Below are positions 7,832-17,052 of a DNA stretch of 64,000 bases, piece by piece. A program made the translations under genes and the position numbers. Source of the stretch: Streptomyces typhae (lineage in GTDB: Bacteria; Actinomycetota; Actinomycetes; Streptomycetales; Streptomycetaceae). The notes below the pieces were generated by a model. The model saw only the letters and a list, made by a program, of their open reading frames with translations. It searched no databases and had not been told where the DNA came from. The DNA is taken from positions 62,001 through 126,000 of the forward strand of contig NZ_WPNZ01000022.1 of NCBI RefSeq assembly GCF_009755605.1. The letters run 5' to 3'. Position 1 is the first letter of the stretch; each line of letters starts with the position of its first letter.

Positions 7832-8776
7832 TCAGTGCCGCACAGCACCCATCAGTGCCGCCATGTGAAGGGCGTCGGCGGCCGTGGCACCCGCCGCGGC
7901 CGCCACCGTGATCGACTGCTTCCAGCGGTTGGTCAGGTCCCCGGCCGCGTACAGGCCCGGTACGGCGGTGCACTGGGAGTCGTCGACGCCGATGAACCCC
8001 GCGTCGTCGACCGCGAGACCCAGTGCGTCGGCCGTCCGCCGCACGAAGGGGTGCTGGCGCTGCCGCGGCGTCCACACCAGCGTCTCCCGCTCCAGGGTGC
8101 GGCCGTCGGTGAACTCGATGGCCTTCAGGGCCCCTTGGACGTGGTGCAGGCGGCGGATCGTGCCCGTGACGACGTCGCCGCCCATGCCGCGCGCGGTCTG
8201 ACGCGCGGTCTCCAGACCGGGCATGGACTCCTCGCAGATCGCGACCGTGTCCTCGCTCCAGGCACGGAAGGCCACGGCGGAGAGCCCGGCGAGCTGCGCG
8301 TTGTCGGCGACCGTCGCCCAACGTCCCCCGGCGTTCTCCTCGCCGTGGCAGAACGGGCAGTGGATCACGCTGCGGCCCCAGCAGTCCGCGAAGCCGTCCA
8401 CGTCGGCCGGGTGCTCGTCGACGACACCGGTCGCGAGGAGCACCGTCCGCGTCTGGAGGGGTTCCCCGCTCTCGCCGCCGAGGACGACCTGGAAGCCCCC
8501 GTCAGCCGTGGTGAGCACCTGCTCGACGTCGGCCTCCAGCCGTCGCACGGTGGCGTACCGGGACAGTTCCCGCCAGGCGCGCGCCCGGAACTCGGCGGGC
8601 GTGGCACCGTCCAGGCCGACATGGCCGTGCACCCCGGCGGACGCGCTGTTCCGCGGTGCCCGGGGGCTGTCCACGACGGTCACGGGGTGGCGGTATCTGG
8701 CCAGGCCGAGGGCAGCGGTCAGCCCGGCGGGACCGGCTCCCACGATGACGGTGGTGTGGTCGGTGGGTGAGGGCAT
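7832..8776 (-). CDS. ecm17-like: FAD-dependent thioredoxin-reductase-like dithiol oxidase (Ecm17/HlmI/GliT type)
   Basis: A 314-residue flavoprotein. It has the N-terminal dinucleotide motif VIVGAGPAGLTAALGLA, the redox-active pair CPFCHGEE near residue 145, and the C-terminal FAD motif GLYAAGDLTNRWKQS. CxxCHG(Y/E)E is typical of small-molecule dithiol oxidases (GliT, HlmI, DepH, Ecm17) rather than bulk thioredoxin reductases, although the central NADPH domain is partly present. The MPSPTDHT start at 8776 is preferred because the dinucleotide fold begins at once. It follows the UvrA-like gene on the same strand, as ecm17 follows ecm16. The proposed role is oxidising the two N-Me-Cys thiols of the cyclised octadepsipeptide to the triostin-type disulfide. 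Confidence 0.85.
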   Translation of the reverse strand: MPSPTDHTTVIVGAGPAGLTAALGLARYRHPVTVVDSPRAPRNSASAGVHGHVGLDGATPAEFRARAWRELSRYATVRRLEADVEQVLTTADGGFQVVLGGESGEPLQTRTVLLATGVVDEHPADVDGFADCWGRSVIHCPFCHGEENAGGRWATVADNAQLAGLSAVAFRAWSEDTVAICEESMPGLETARQTARGMGGDVVTGTIRRLHHVQGALKAIEFTDGRTLERETLVWTPRQRQHPFVRRTADALGLAVDDAGFIGVDDSQCTAVPGLYAAGDLTNRWKQSITVAAAAGATAADALHMAALMGAVRH

Positions 8777-9154
8777 CGAGAGGTCGCCTTCCGTCAGGTC
8801 CGTGGAGTCCGGCGGACGGGACGGACACACCCCGTCCGCCGGAATTGTGGACACGGCCACGGTGCCGGCGGGGCCCGGGTGAAAGAGGTGCGCCAGAAGT
8901 CGGCGCGCCCCTCCCCCGCCGCCGCGCCGGGCCCCCGCGCGGACGCCTCGCCCGCGCGAACGCCATGCCCACGCGGACGCCCCGCCCCCGTCGCCGGGGG
9001 AATGGCGGGGGCGGGGCGCGTTCAGGTGCGTGGCCGGGCCACCCGCGTCCAGGTGCGTGGCCGGGCCACGTCAGCCCTTGACGTACAGGACTCAGTCCTC
9101 GACGTACAGGACTCAGTCCTTGACGTACAGGACTCAGCCCTCCACGTACAGGAC
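8777..9154. other. intergenic region filled with two tandem repeat families
   Basis: These 378 bp lie between the UvrA-like gene and the oxidoreductase, both on the minus strand. A 20-bp sequence beginning CAGGTGCGTGG occurs twice (9023-9042 and 9050-9069; period 27). The 21-bp array listed next follows. No coding region is convincing here; the GC-rich rest may carry the oxidoreductase promoter. Confidence 0.6.

Positions 9155-9170
<16 letters not shown>
9078..9170. repeat. 21-bp tandem repeat spanning the 3' end of the UvrA-like gene
   Basis: Units start at 9078, 9099, 9120, 9141 and 9162 (last partial), each built on GACGTACAGGACTCAG with one to three changes. On the minus strand the period is seven codons, so the last codons of the gene (YVEG-stop) are repeated downstream as YVEG-stop or YVKD-stop blocks in the same frame. 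The true stop is TGA at 9155-9157, inside the fourth unit. Confidence 0.92.
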
Positions 9171-11533
<2,363 letters not shown>

Positions 11534-11630
11534 GGGGTCCCTCCCGCGTATCGCACCCGGCACGCCTTCGTCACACGACGGGGCGACGGATTCCTGGACT
11601 TCCCGTTCCTGAACTTCCCGGCTCATATGA

Positions 11631-11660
11631 CTCAAGCGTATACCTGCAAACTCGGTTGAG
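11631..11660. promoter_or_regulatory. candidate MerR operator between uvrA-like and merR genes
   Basis: In the 173-bp divergent gap, CTCAA (11631-11635) and TTGAG (11656-11660) form an inverted repeat about 20 bp apart, centred between the two starts. MerR dimers bind such spaced inverted repeats inside promoters with long spacers. The assignment rests only on position and symmetry. Confidence 0.35.
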
Positions 11661-11706
11661 GCTTTCACGGGAGAGGCCCGGTACTGCTCGGATAAAGTCT
11701 CAAACC

Positions 11707-12495
11707 ATGGAGTACCTGCGTCCGTTCGATCTGGCCCGCGAGCACGGCATCTCGACCCAGGCCGTGCGCAACTACGAGCGGGACGGATTCCTGCCCGCGG
11801 CCGGCCGCACCCCGTCCGGCTACCGCACCTACACCGCGACCCACGCGACGGCCCTGCGCGCCTATCTCGCCCTCGTCCAGGCGCACGGGTACGCCGTCGG
11901 CGGGCAGATCATGCGGGCGCTCAACGCCGGTGAACTCGACGGCGCCCTGACGGCGGTCGACCGCGGCCACGCCCAACTGCTGCGCGACCGGGGCACCCTG
12001 GACGCGGTGGGCCGCGCCGTCGAGGACCTGACCTCCGGCACCGCCGCCGCCGAGCACGCCCCGCTCGACGGTGCGCCACTCAGCATCGGCGAGCTCTCCC
12101 GCCGTCTCGGCGTGACCCCGGCGACCCTGCGCAACTGGGAGGCGGCGGGCATCCTCGCCCCGGCCCGGGAGCCGGTCACCGGCCACCGCTCGTACGGCTC
12201 CCAGGACGTCCGCGACGCCGAACTGACGCATCTGCTCAGGCGCGGCGGCTATCCGCTGGAGCACATCCGCGCGGTGGTCCTCCAGATCCGCACGGCAGGC
12301 GGCACCGGGGCGCTGTCCGCGGCCCTCGACGACTGGCGGCGCCGCCTGACCACCCGCGGCGTCGCGATGCTCGACGCGGCCGCCCGGCTCTCGGAGTACC
12401 TGGCCCTCGTACCGCGAGATCCCCGGCGCGCGGAGCCGGGCCCGCCTGACAGAGACGGGACGGATTCGCCGGGCGACCAGGACGGACAGGGTTAG
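11707..12495 (+). CDS. MerR-family regulator with two HTH domains (TioE type)
   Basis: A 262-residue protein read from ATG 11707. It has an N-terminal MerR winged helix (LAREHGISTQAVRNYERDG then PSGYRTY) and a second one around residues 125-175 (SIGELSRRLGVTPATLRNWE then TGHRSYG). Tandem MerR domains in one chain are the mark of the TioE family, named from the thiocoraline cluster. It is divergent from the UvrA-like resistance gene and 37 bp upstream of the A-PCP gene. It could therefore control both resistance and precursor supply, perhaps in response to the product. The C-terminal tail is Pro/Asp/Gly-rich and disordered. Confidence 0.9.
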   Translation: MEYLRPFDLAREHGISTQAVRNYERDGFLPAAGRTPSGYRTYTATHATALRAYLALVQAHGYAVGGQIMRALNAGELDGALTAVDRGHAQLLRDRGTLDAVGRAVEDLTSGTAAAEHAPLDGAPLSIGELSRRLGVTPATLRNWEAAGILAPAREPVTGHRSYGSQDVRDAELTHLLRRGGYPLEHIRAVVLQIRTAGGTGALSAALDDWRRRLTTRGVAMLDAAARLSEYLALVPRDPRRAEPGPPDRDGTDSPGDQDGQG

Positions 12496-12532
12496 ATTCG
12501 CCGTCGATCAGGGACTCTCCCGAAGGAGCTGA

Positions 12533-14347
12533 TTGCGGTTGGACACGGTAGTGGCACTGTTCGAGTCGACCGTCGCCGAACGGAGCGGAGAGCCCGCCCT
12601 CATCGACGAGTCGGGCACGCTCGGGTACGCCGAGGTGAACACCCGGATCAACCGGCTCGCCCGGAGCCTGATCGCCCACGGGGTCGGCCCCGACACCCTG
12701 GTCGCCGTCGCGATGCCGAAGTCCGGCGACCTGGTGGTGGCACTCATGGCGGTCCTCAAGGCCGGAGGCGCCTACCTCCCCCTCGACCCCGGCTATCCGG
12801 CACAACGCCTGGCGTTCATGCAGTCCGACGCGCGGCCGGTACTGCTGCTCCGGTCGTCCGCGGTGCCGCCCCTCGGCTCGGGTGTGCCGGAACTCGTCGT
12901 CGACGAACCGGAGTTCCAGGCCGCGTGCGCCGTGCTGCCGGGGCACGACATCACCGCGCGGGAGCGCCGCGGGGTCCTGCGCCCCGAGCACCTGATGTAC
13001 GTCATCTACACCTCGGGGTCCACCGGAACGCCCAAGGGGGTCGCCGTGCCGCACGCCGGGGTGCGGGACATGGCGGCCACCCAGGCGGCCGTCCTCGGGG
13101 CGGGCCCGGGCGACCGGGTGCTTCAGTGGGCGTCCATCAGCTTCGACGCCGCCTTCTGGGACGTGACTCTGGCGCTGCTGTCCGGCGCGGCCCTGGTGAT
13201 GGCGTCCGCCGAGGACCTGCTGCCGGGCCGCCCGCTGCGGGACACCCTGCTGAAGCACGACATCACGCACGCCGTGCTGCCCCCGGTCGCGCTCAGCGAG
13301 ACCGACGCCGAGGACGTCCTGGCCGGTGGCACCGTCATGTCCACGGGCGACAGCTGCACCCCGACGCTGGTGCGCAAGTGGTCTCCCGGGAGGCGGATGT
13401 TCAACGGCTACGGCCCGACCGAGGTGACCGTCGGGGCGACGGTCGGCGGGCCGGTGCGGGCCGGCGGTGACGTCGGGATCGGCACGCCGTGGATCGGCAA
13501 CGAGGTGCGGGTGCTCGACGAGCGGCTGCGTCCGGTGCCGGACGGCGCGGAGGGAGAGCTGTACATCGCGGGCAGCGGTCTCGCCCGCGGCTATCTCGAC
13601 CGGTTCGCCGCGACGGCGGCGAAGTTCGTGGCCGACCCGTTCGGGCCGCCCGGGAGCCGGATGTACCGCACCGGCGACCGGGGCCGCAGGGAGCGGGACG
13701 GTGAGCTGTTCTTCGCGGGCCGGGTGGACGGTCAGGTGAAGCTGCGCGGCTTCCGCGTCGAACTCGGCGAGATCGAGACCCGGCTCGCCTCTCACCCCGC
13801 GGTGGACGTCGCCGTCGCGGTGGTCCGGGGCGAGCTGGCCGACGCGCACGTCGTCGGGTACGTCACCGCCACCGCGCCGGTCGAGCCCGGTGCCCTGCGT
13901 GCCCACGTCGCCGGGGCGCTGCCCGCGCACATGGTGCCGGCCCGGGTCCAGGTGCTCGAACGGTTCCCGACCCTGGCGAACGGGAAGATCGACCGGGCGG
14001 CGCTCCCGGTCGCCCCGCCGGCGGACGCGGCGGTGGACCGCCCGGAGGCGGACACCGCCCGGCAGCGGGTCGCCGCCGGGGAGCCCGGGGCGGCCGGGGC
14101 GGAAGGCTGCGCGGCCGAGGTCTGCGCGATCGTACGGGACGTCCTCGGCATTCCGGAGGCGGGGCTCGGGGACAACTTCTTCGGGCTCGGCGGGCATTCG
14201 GTGCAGGCGACCAGGCTGGCCACCCGGATCCGGGAGCGGTTCGAGGTCGCCCTGCCGATCCGGGCCGTCCTGGAGGCGGCGACGATCGGTGATCTGGCCG
14301 CGGCCGTCGAGGACCGTCAGCGGAAGGCGACAGGCAGGCTGCTGTAG
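12533..14347 (+). CDS. ecm13-like: A-PCP didomain NRPS that loads tryptophan (Ecm13/Qui18/TioK type)
   Basis: About 604 residues with a complete adenylation domain and one carrier domain. A3 is YTSGSTGTPKG (about residue 160), A5 NGYGPTEVT, A7 YRTGDRG, A8 RGFRVELGEIE and A10 NGKIDR; the PCP serine is in LGGHSVQ (about residue 552). The pocket read against GrsA is D-A-W-V-M-T-G-V-G-K, compatible with a bulky aromatic amino acid. It starts at TTG 12533 or TTG 12539 behind GAAGGAG. A stand-alone A-PCP beside a P450 and a tryptophan-dioxygenase-like gene is the arrangement used to beta-hydroxylate carrier-bound L-Trp on the way to quinoxaline-2-carboxylic or 3-hydroxyquinaldic acid. Its 3' end overlaps the convergent P450 gene by 31 bp. 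Confidence 0.88.
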   Translation: MRLDTVVALFESTVAERSGEPALIDESGTLGYAEVNTRINRLARSLIAHGVGPDTLVAVAMPKSGDLVVALMAVLKAGGAYLPLDPGYPAQRLAFMQSDARPVLLLRSSAVPPLGSGVPELVVDEPEFQAACAVLPGHDITARERRGVLRPEHLMYVIYTSGSTGTPKGVAVPHAGVRDMAATQAAVLGAGPGDRVLQWASISFDAAFWDVTLALLSGAALVMASAEDLLPGRPLRDTLLKHDITHAVLPPVALSETDAEDVLAGGTVMSTGDSCTPTLVRKWSPGRRMFNGYGPTEVTVGATVGGPVRAGGDVGIGTPWIGNEVRVLDERLRPVPDGAEGELYIAGSGLARGYLDRFAATAAKFVADPFGPPGSRMYRTGDRGRRERDGELFFAGRVDGQVKLRGFRVELGEIETRLASHPAVDVAVAVVRGELADAHVVGYVTATAPVEPGALRAHVAGALPAHMVPARVQVLERFPTLANGKIDRAALPVAPPADAAVDRPEADTARQRVAAGEPGAAGAEGCAAEVCAIVRDVLGIPEAGLGDNFFGLGGHSVQATRLATRIRERFEVALPIRAVLEAATIGDLAAAVEDRQRKATGRLL

Positions 14348-15504
14348 CCGTTCAGGAAGGTGGAGTAGATCGGGGTGGGCGGGCCGCACACCTCGATCTC
14401 GTCGACCGTCTCGACGAGCGCGGCAAGGAGGGCGCGCAGCTCGGCCCGGCCGAGGAAGGCACCGACGCAGAAGTGCGGGCCGTGGCCGAACGACAGGTGC
14501 TTGTTGGGCGAGCGGGTGAGGTCGAAGCGGCGCGGCCGGTCGAACACCTCCTCGTCGTTGTTGGCCGAGGTGTTCCACAGCGTCACGATGTCGCCCGCGC
14601 GCACGTGTCGGCCGCCGATCTCCAGGTCGCGGGTCGCGGTGCGCGCGAAGTGCCGTGCGGGCGTGGCCCAGCGCAGTACTTCCTCCACGGCCCCGTCGAT
14701 GCCCGCCGATCCCGCGCGCAGCGCCCGCCACTGCTCGGGGTGTTCGGCGAGTGTCTTGACCGCGCAGATCGCGGACACCCGGGAGGACTCGTCGCCGCCG
14801 AGCACGAGGCTGTAGCAGTTGAGCGCGACCTCCTCAAGGGTCAGCGGTCCCTCGCCGACGCGCGCTGTCGCGATCATGCTGACGACGTCGTCGCCGGGGT
14901 CGCGGCGGCGCTGCCGGGCGAGGTCCATGAAGTAGCCGACGATCTCGTTGCGGGCCTCCAGGGAGTCCAGCGGGTCGGCTTCCGCGTCCTCCGAGGAGAG
15001 CGCCAGCTTGTTCCAGCGCAGCAGCTTCTCGCGGTCCGCCTCCGGGATGGAGAGCAGATCGCAGATGGTGTTCATCGGGATGTGCTCGGCGACCTCCGTC
15101 GCGAAGTCGAAGGTGCCCCGCCGGGCGACACGCGCGACGAGCCGCGACGCCCGTGCCCGCACCCCGCTCTCGACCGCGCCGAGCACCCGCGGCGAGAAGG
15201 CCCGCAGCATCAGGTTGCGCAGTTCGCGGTGGCGCGGCCGGTCGGTGACCGCGAGCATCTTGCCGCCGGCCGAGTCACCGCCGTTCAGGAGCACGTCGAG
15301 GACGGTCCCGCGGGCCGAGCTCAGCGAGGCCGCGTCGGCGTAGCAGGCCAGTACGTCGGCGTGGCGGGCGACGACCCAGAATCCGGGGTTCCCGTCGTGC
15401 CAGTACACGGGCCGGGACATCCGCACTTCGCGCCAGAACTCGTGCGCGTCGTGCCGTACGAAGGCGGCGGCGTCGGTCAGGTCAAGGTCGGTACGGATGG
15501 TCAT
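14317..15504 (-). CDS. ecm12-like: cytochrome P450, probable beta-hydroxylase of PCP-bound tryptophan
   Basis: 395 residues, normal for a bacterial class I P450. The heme-ligand motif is FGHGPHFCVG (Cys near residue 342), the ExxR motif EEVLR lies near residue 271, and the I-helix is LVLGGDESSR, where the usual acid-alcohol pair is replaced by Glu-Ser. That departure is common in P450s acting on carrier-bound amino acids (NovI, Ecm12, Qui15). It is read from ATG 15504; no strong ribosome site is visible. It is convergent with the A-PCP gene and divergent from the dioxygenase gene across a 197-bp shared promoter region. The inferred reaction is beta-hydroxylation of L-Trp on the A-PCP protein. 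Confidence 0.9.
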   Translation of the reverse strand: MTIRTDLDLTDAAAFVRHDAHEFWREVRMSRPVYWHDGNPGFWVVARHADVLACYADAASLSSARGTVLDVLLNGGDSAGGKMLAVTDRPRHRELRNLMLRAFSPRVLGAVESGVRARASRLVARVARRGTFDFATEVAEHIPMNTICDLLSIPEADREKLLRWNKLALSSEDAEADPLDSLEARNEIVGYFMDLARQRRRDPGDDVVSMIATARVGEGPLTLEEVALNCYSLVLGGDESSRVSAICAVKTLAEHPEQWRALRAGSAGIDGAVEEVLRWATPARHFARTATRDLEIGGRHVRAGDIVTLWNTSANNDEEVFDRPRRFDLTRSPNKHLSFGHGPHFCVGAFLGRAELRALLAALVETVDEIEVCGPPTPIYSTFLNGYSSLPVAFR

Positions 15505-15701
15505 GCCGGAATCGTGACAACCGCGGCGGGGCTGCCGCGGATTTCTTACCCAGGTCTTTCTCCGGAATGTGACGTGAATGAGAGAGGAAAGATTGCAGAT
15601 CAGCCCGTTGCCTTCCGTGACATGCTCCGGAATACGGTCGCTGGACCCACCGGAATTACCGGTGGTCGCCGACCGGACACCCCCGACGAGGAGGCGGCGT
15701 C
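15505..15701. promoter_or_regulatory. divergent promoter region with four CCGGAAT repeats
   Basis: The 197-bp gap between the P450 and dioxygenase genes carries CCGGAAT in the same orientation at 15506, 15562, 15627 and 15650. The first two extend to CCGGAAT(n)GTGAC. The same heptamer occurs upstream of the first NRPS gene (34623-34629). These are candidate sites for a cluster regulator. Confidence 0.4.
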
Positions 15702-16397
15702 TTGAGCACTCTGACGTATGCGGACTATCTCCGGATGGAGACTCTGCTTTCGCTGCAGGAGCCGCGGACTCCATCCGCCGCAGGCCGAGCCGTGGTGCTG
15801 GCCGAGCAGTTCTTCATCATCACCCACCAGTCCTGCGAACTGTGGCTGAAGCAGCTCGGGGCGGACCTGGACGCCGCCGCCGAGGCTCTCGTGCCGCCCG
15901 GCGATCCGCACGATCTGGAGCTGGGCCTCGAATTCCTGCTGCGGTCCTGCGAGTTGCTGAAGGTCCTGAAGGAGCAGGTACTCGTCCTCGAGAAACTGCC
16001 GCTGCGCTATTTCGCGGACTTCCGGCCCCGCCTGGACACGGCGAGCGGCGCGCAGTCGGCGCAGTTCCGGCGGCTGACGGTGCTCCTCGGCAACGAGCAC
16101 CATCCGGGAAGTCTGTACGAGGCGTTCGCGGCCGCGACCGAATACCACGGGCTCTCGGTGGACGAGGTGTGCCGGCGCGGGGTGGAGGCGGGAGTCCTGC
16201 ACCGCCTCGCGGAGGCGCTCGTCGACATGGGGAACGGGTACTGGCACTGGAAAGTGGCGCACCTCGCCCTGGTGTCCAAGATGGTCGGGGAACAGGGCGG
16301 CACCGGCAGGTCGAGCGGGGTGGACTTCCTCGCACGGCGCGTCACCAGGCCCTTCCCCGAACTGCGTCGGCTGCGCGGGAAGGTGCACCACTCCTAG
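15702..16397 (+). CDS. ecm11-like: short tryptophan 2,3-dioxygenase-like heme enzyme
   Basis: 231 residues, about 50 fewer than ordinary bacterial TDO. The TTG start follows GAGGAGG at seven bases. Family blocks are YADYLRMETLLSLQ, FFIITHQSCELWLKQL, GAQSAQFRRLTVLLG and the C-terminal heme-side block HWKVAHLALVSKMVGEQGGT followed by GRSSG. The histidine expected to bind heme iron is kept (WKVAH). Beside the A-PCP and P450 genes it matches Ecm11/Qui17/TioF, which open beta-hydroxytryptophan to N-formyl-beta-hydroxykynurenine. MarE-type TDO homologues catalyse mono-oxygenation instead, so the exact reaction is inferred from context. Confidence 0.88.
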   Translation: MSTLTYADYLRMETLLSLQEPRTPSAAGRAVVLAEQFFIITHQSCELWLKQLGADLDAAAEALVPPGDPHDLELGLEFLLRSCELLKVLKEQVLVLEKLPLRYFADFRPRLDTASGAQSAQFRRLTVLLGNEHHPGSLYEAFAAATEYHGLSVDEVCRRGVEAGVLHRLAEALVDMGNGYWHWKVAHLALVSKMVGEQGGTGRSSGVDFLARRVTRPFPELRRLRGKVHHS

Positions 16398-16414
16398 GTT
16401 CTGTCCGAACTCCA

Positions 16415-16444
16415 AGGGTCTGTCCGCGATGTCGAACAGACCCT
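16415..16444. terminator. bidirectional hairpin between dioxygenase and regulator
   Basis: AGGGTCTGT (16415-16423) and ACAGACCCT (16436-16444) pair perfectly over nine bases with a 12-base loop. The hairpin sits 17 bp after the dioxygenase stop and before the stop of the convergent regulator. There is no T-tract. Confidence 0.6.
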
Positions 16445-16451
16445 GGCGTCT

Positions 16452-16471
16452 GACGTCGGCTAGCCGACGTC
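16452..16471. repeat. 20-bp perfect palindrome over the regulator stop codon
   Basis: GACGTCGGCTAGCCGACGTC reads identically on both strands and contains the regulator's TAG stop. It may add to termination with the adjacent hairpin, or may be an operator. Confidence 0.6.
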
Positions 16472-16963
16472 GGTCTCCAGCACATAGCCACGGCCCCAGG
16501 CCGTACGGATGACGAGGTCGATCCGGGACAGACGCCGGCGGAGCCGCATGATGTGGAGGTCGAGCGAATTTCGCGTCGGCCTCTGCACGCGTTCCGCCAG
16601 GCGTTGGGTGAGTTCGTGCCGGTACACCACCTCCCCGAAGTGCTCGATGAGCAACTCCATCAATTCGGTCTGGACGTTCGAGATAGTGATCGAATGCGGG
16701 CCGAAACACAGCGTTCCGGCCGAGTCGAGGGTCGGGACCTGACGGCTGTCGAGCCGGTTCTGGAGCGCCCTGACGCGGGCGTCCAGATCGTCGCGGGAAA
16801 TGGGTGCGCGGACCCAGTCCTCGAAGGGATCGTTGCAGATCGGCGGACGGGCACCCCCCTCCACAACAAGGAGGCGGGGTACACCGTCCCTCTTACATCG
16901 GTTCCTTAAGTCCACCTGTGCCGGCCAACGGACAAACATGACATCTTTGTTGATGCCTCCCAC
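16460..16963 (-). CDS. OmpR/PhoB-type winged-helix regulator with degenerate receiver
   Basis: 167 residues from GTG 16963, which has GGGGAGG eight bases upstream; ATG 16939 is an alternative. The C-terminal 95 residues form an OmpR-like winged helix: a strand pair, the recognition region ELTQRLAERVQRPTRNSLDL, then HIMRLRRRLSR and the wing TAWGRGYVLE. The N-terminal 70 residues are too short for a full receiver, and the usual phosphoacceptor arrangement is not evident. It is the last gene of the NRPS transcription unit, 89 bp after the TE-domain stop. It is the likely pathway regulator, perhaps binding direct repeats as OmpR-fold proteins do. Confidence 0.82.
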   Translation of the reverse strand: MGGINKDVMFVRWPAQVDLRNRCKRDGVPRLLVVEGGARPPICNDPFEDWVRAPISRDDLDARVRALQNRLDSRQVPTLDSAGTLCFGPHSITISNVQTELMELLIEHFGEVVYRHELTQRLAERVQRPTRNSLDLHIMRLRRRLSRIDLVIRTAWGRGYVLETDVG

Positions 16964-17052
16964 AGCACACGCCTCCCCGTCACCACGCATGTCCGGTCAG
17001 TGTCTTCGTATGCCGACGACGTTCCGCGGGGAACGGTCCTGGCTGGTCTTCC

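Noticed and set aside
15578..16453. 291-residue alternative frame over the dioxygenase gene
   Set aside because: It is Arg/Gly/Ala-rich without motifs. The dioxygenase frame has family blocks and a ribosome site.
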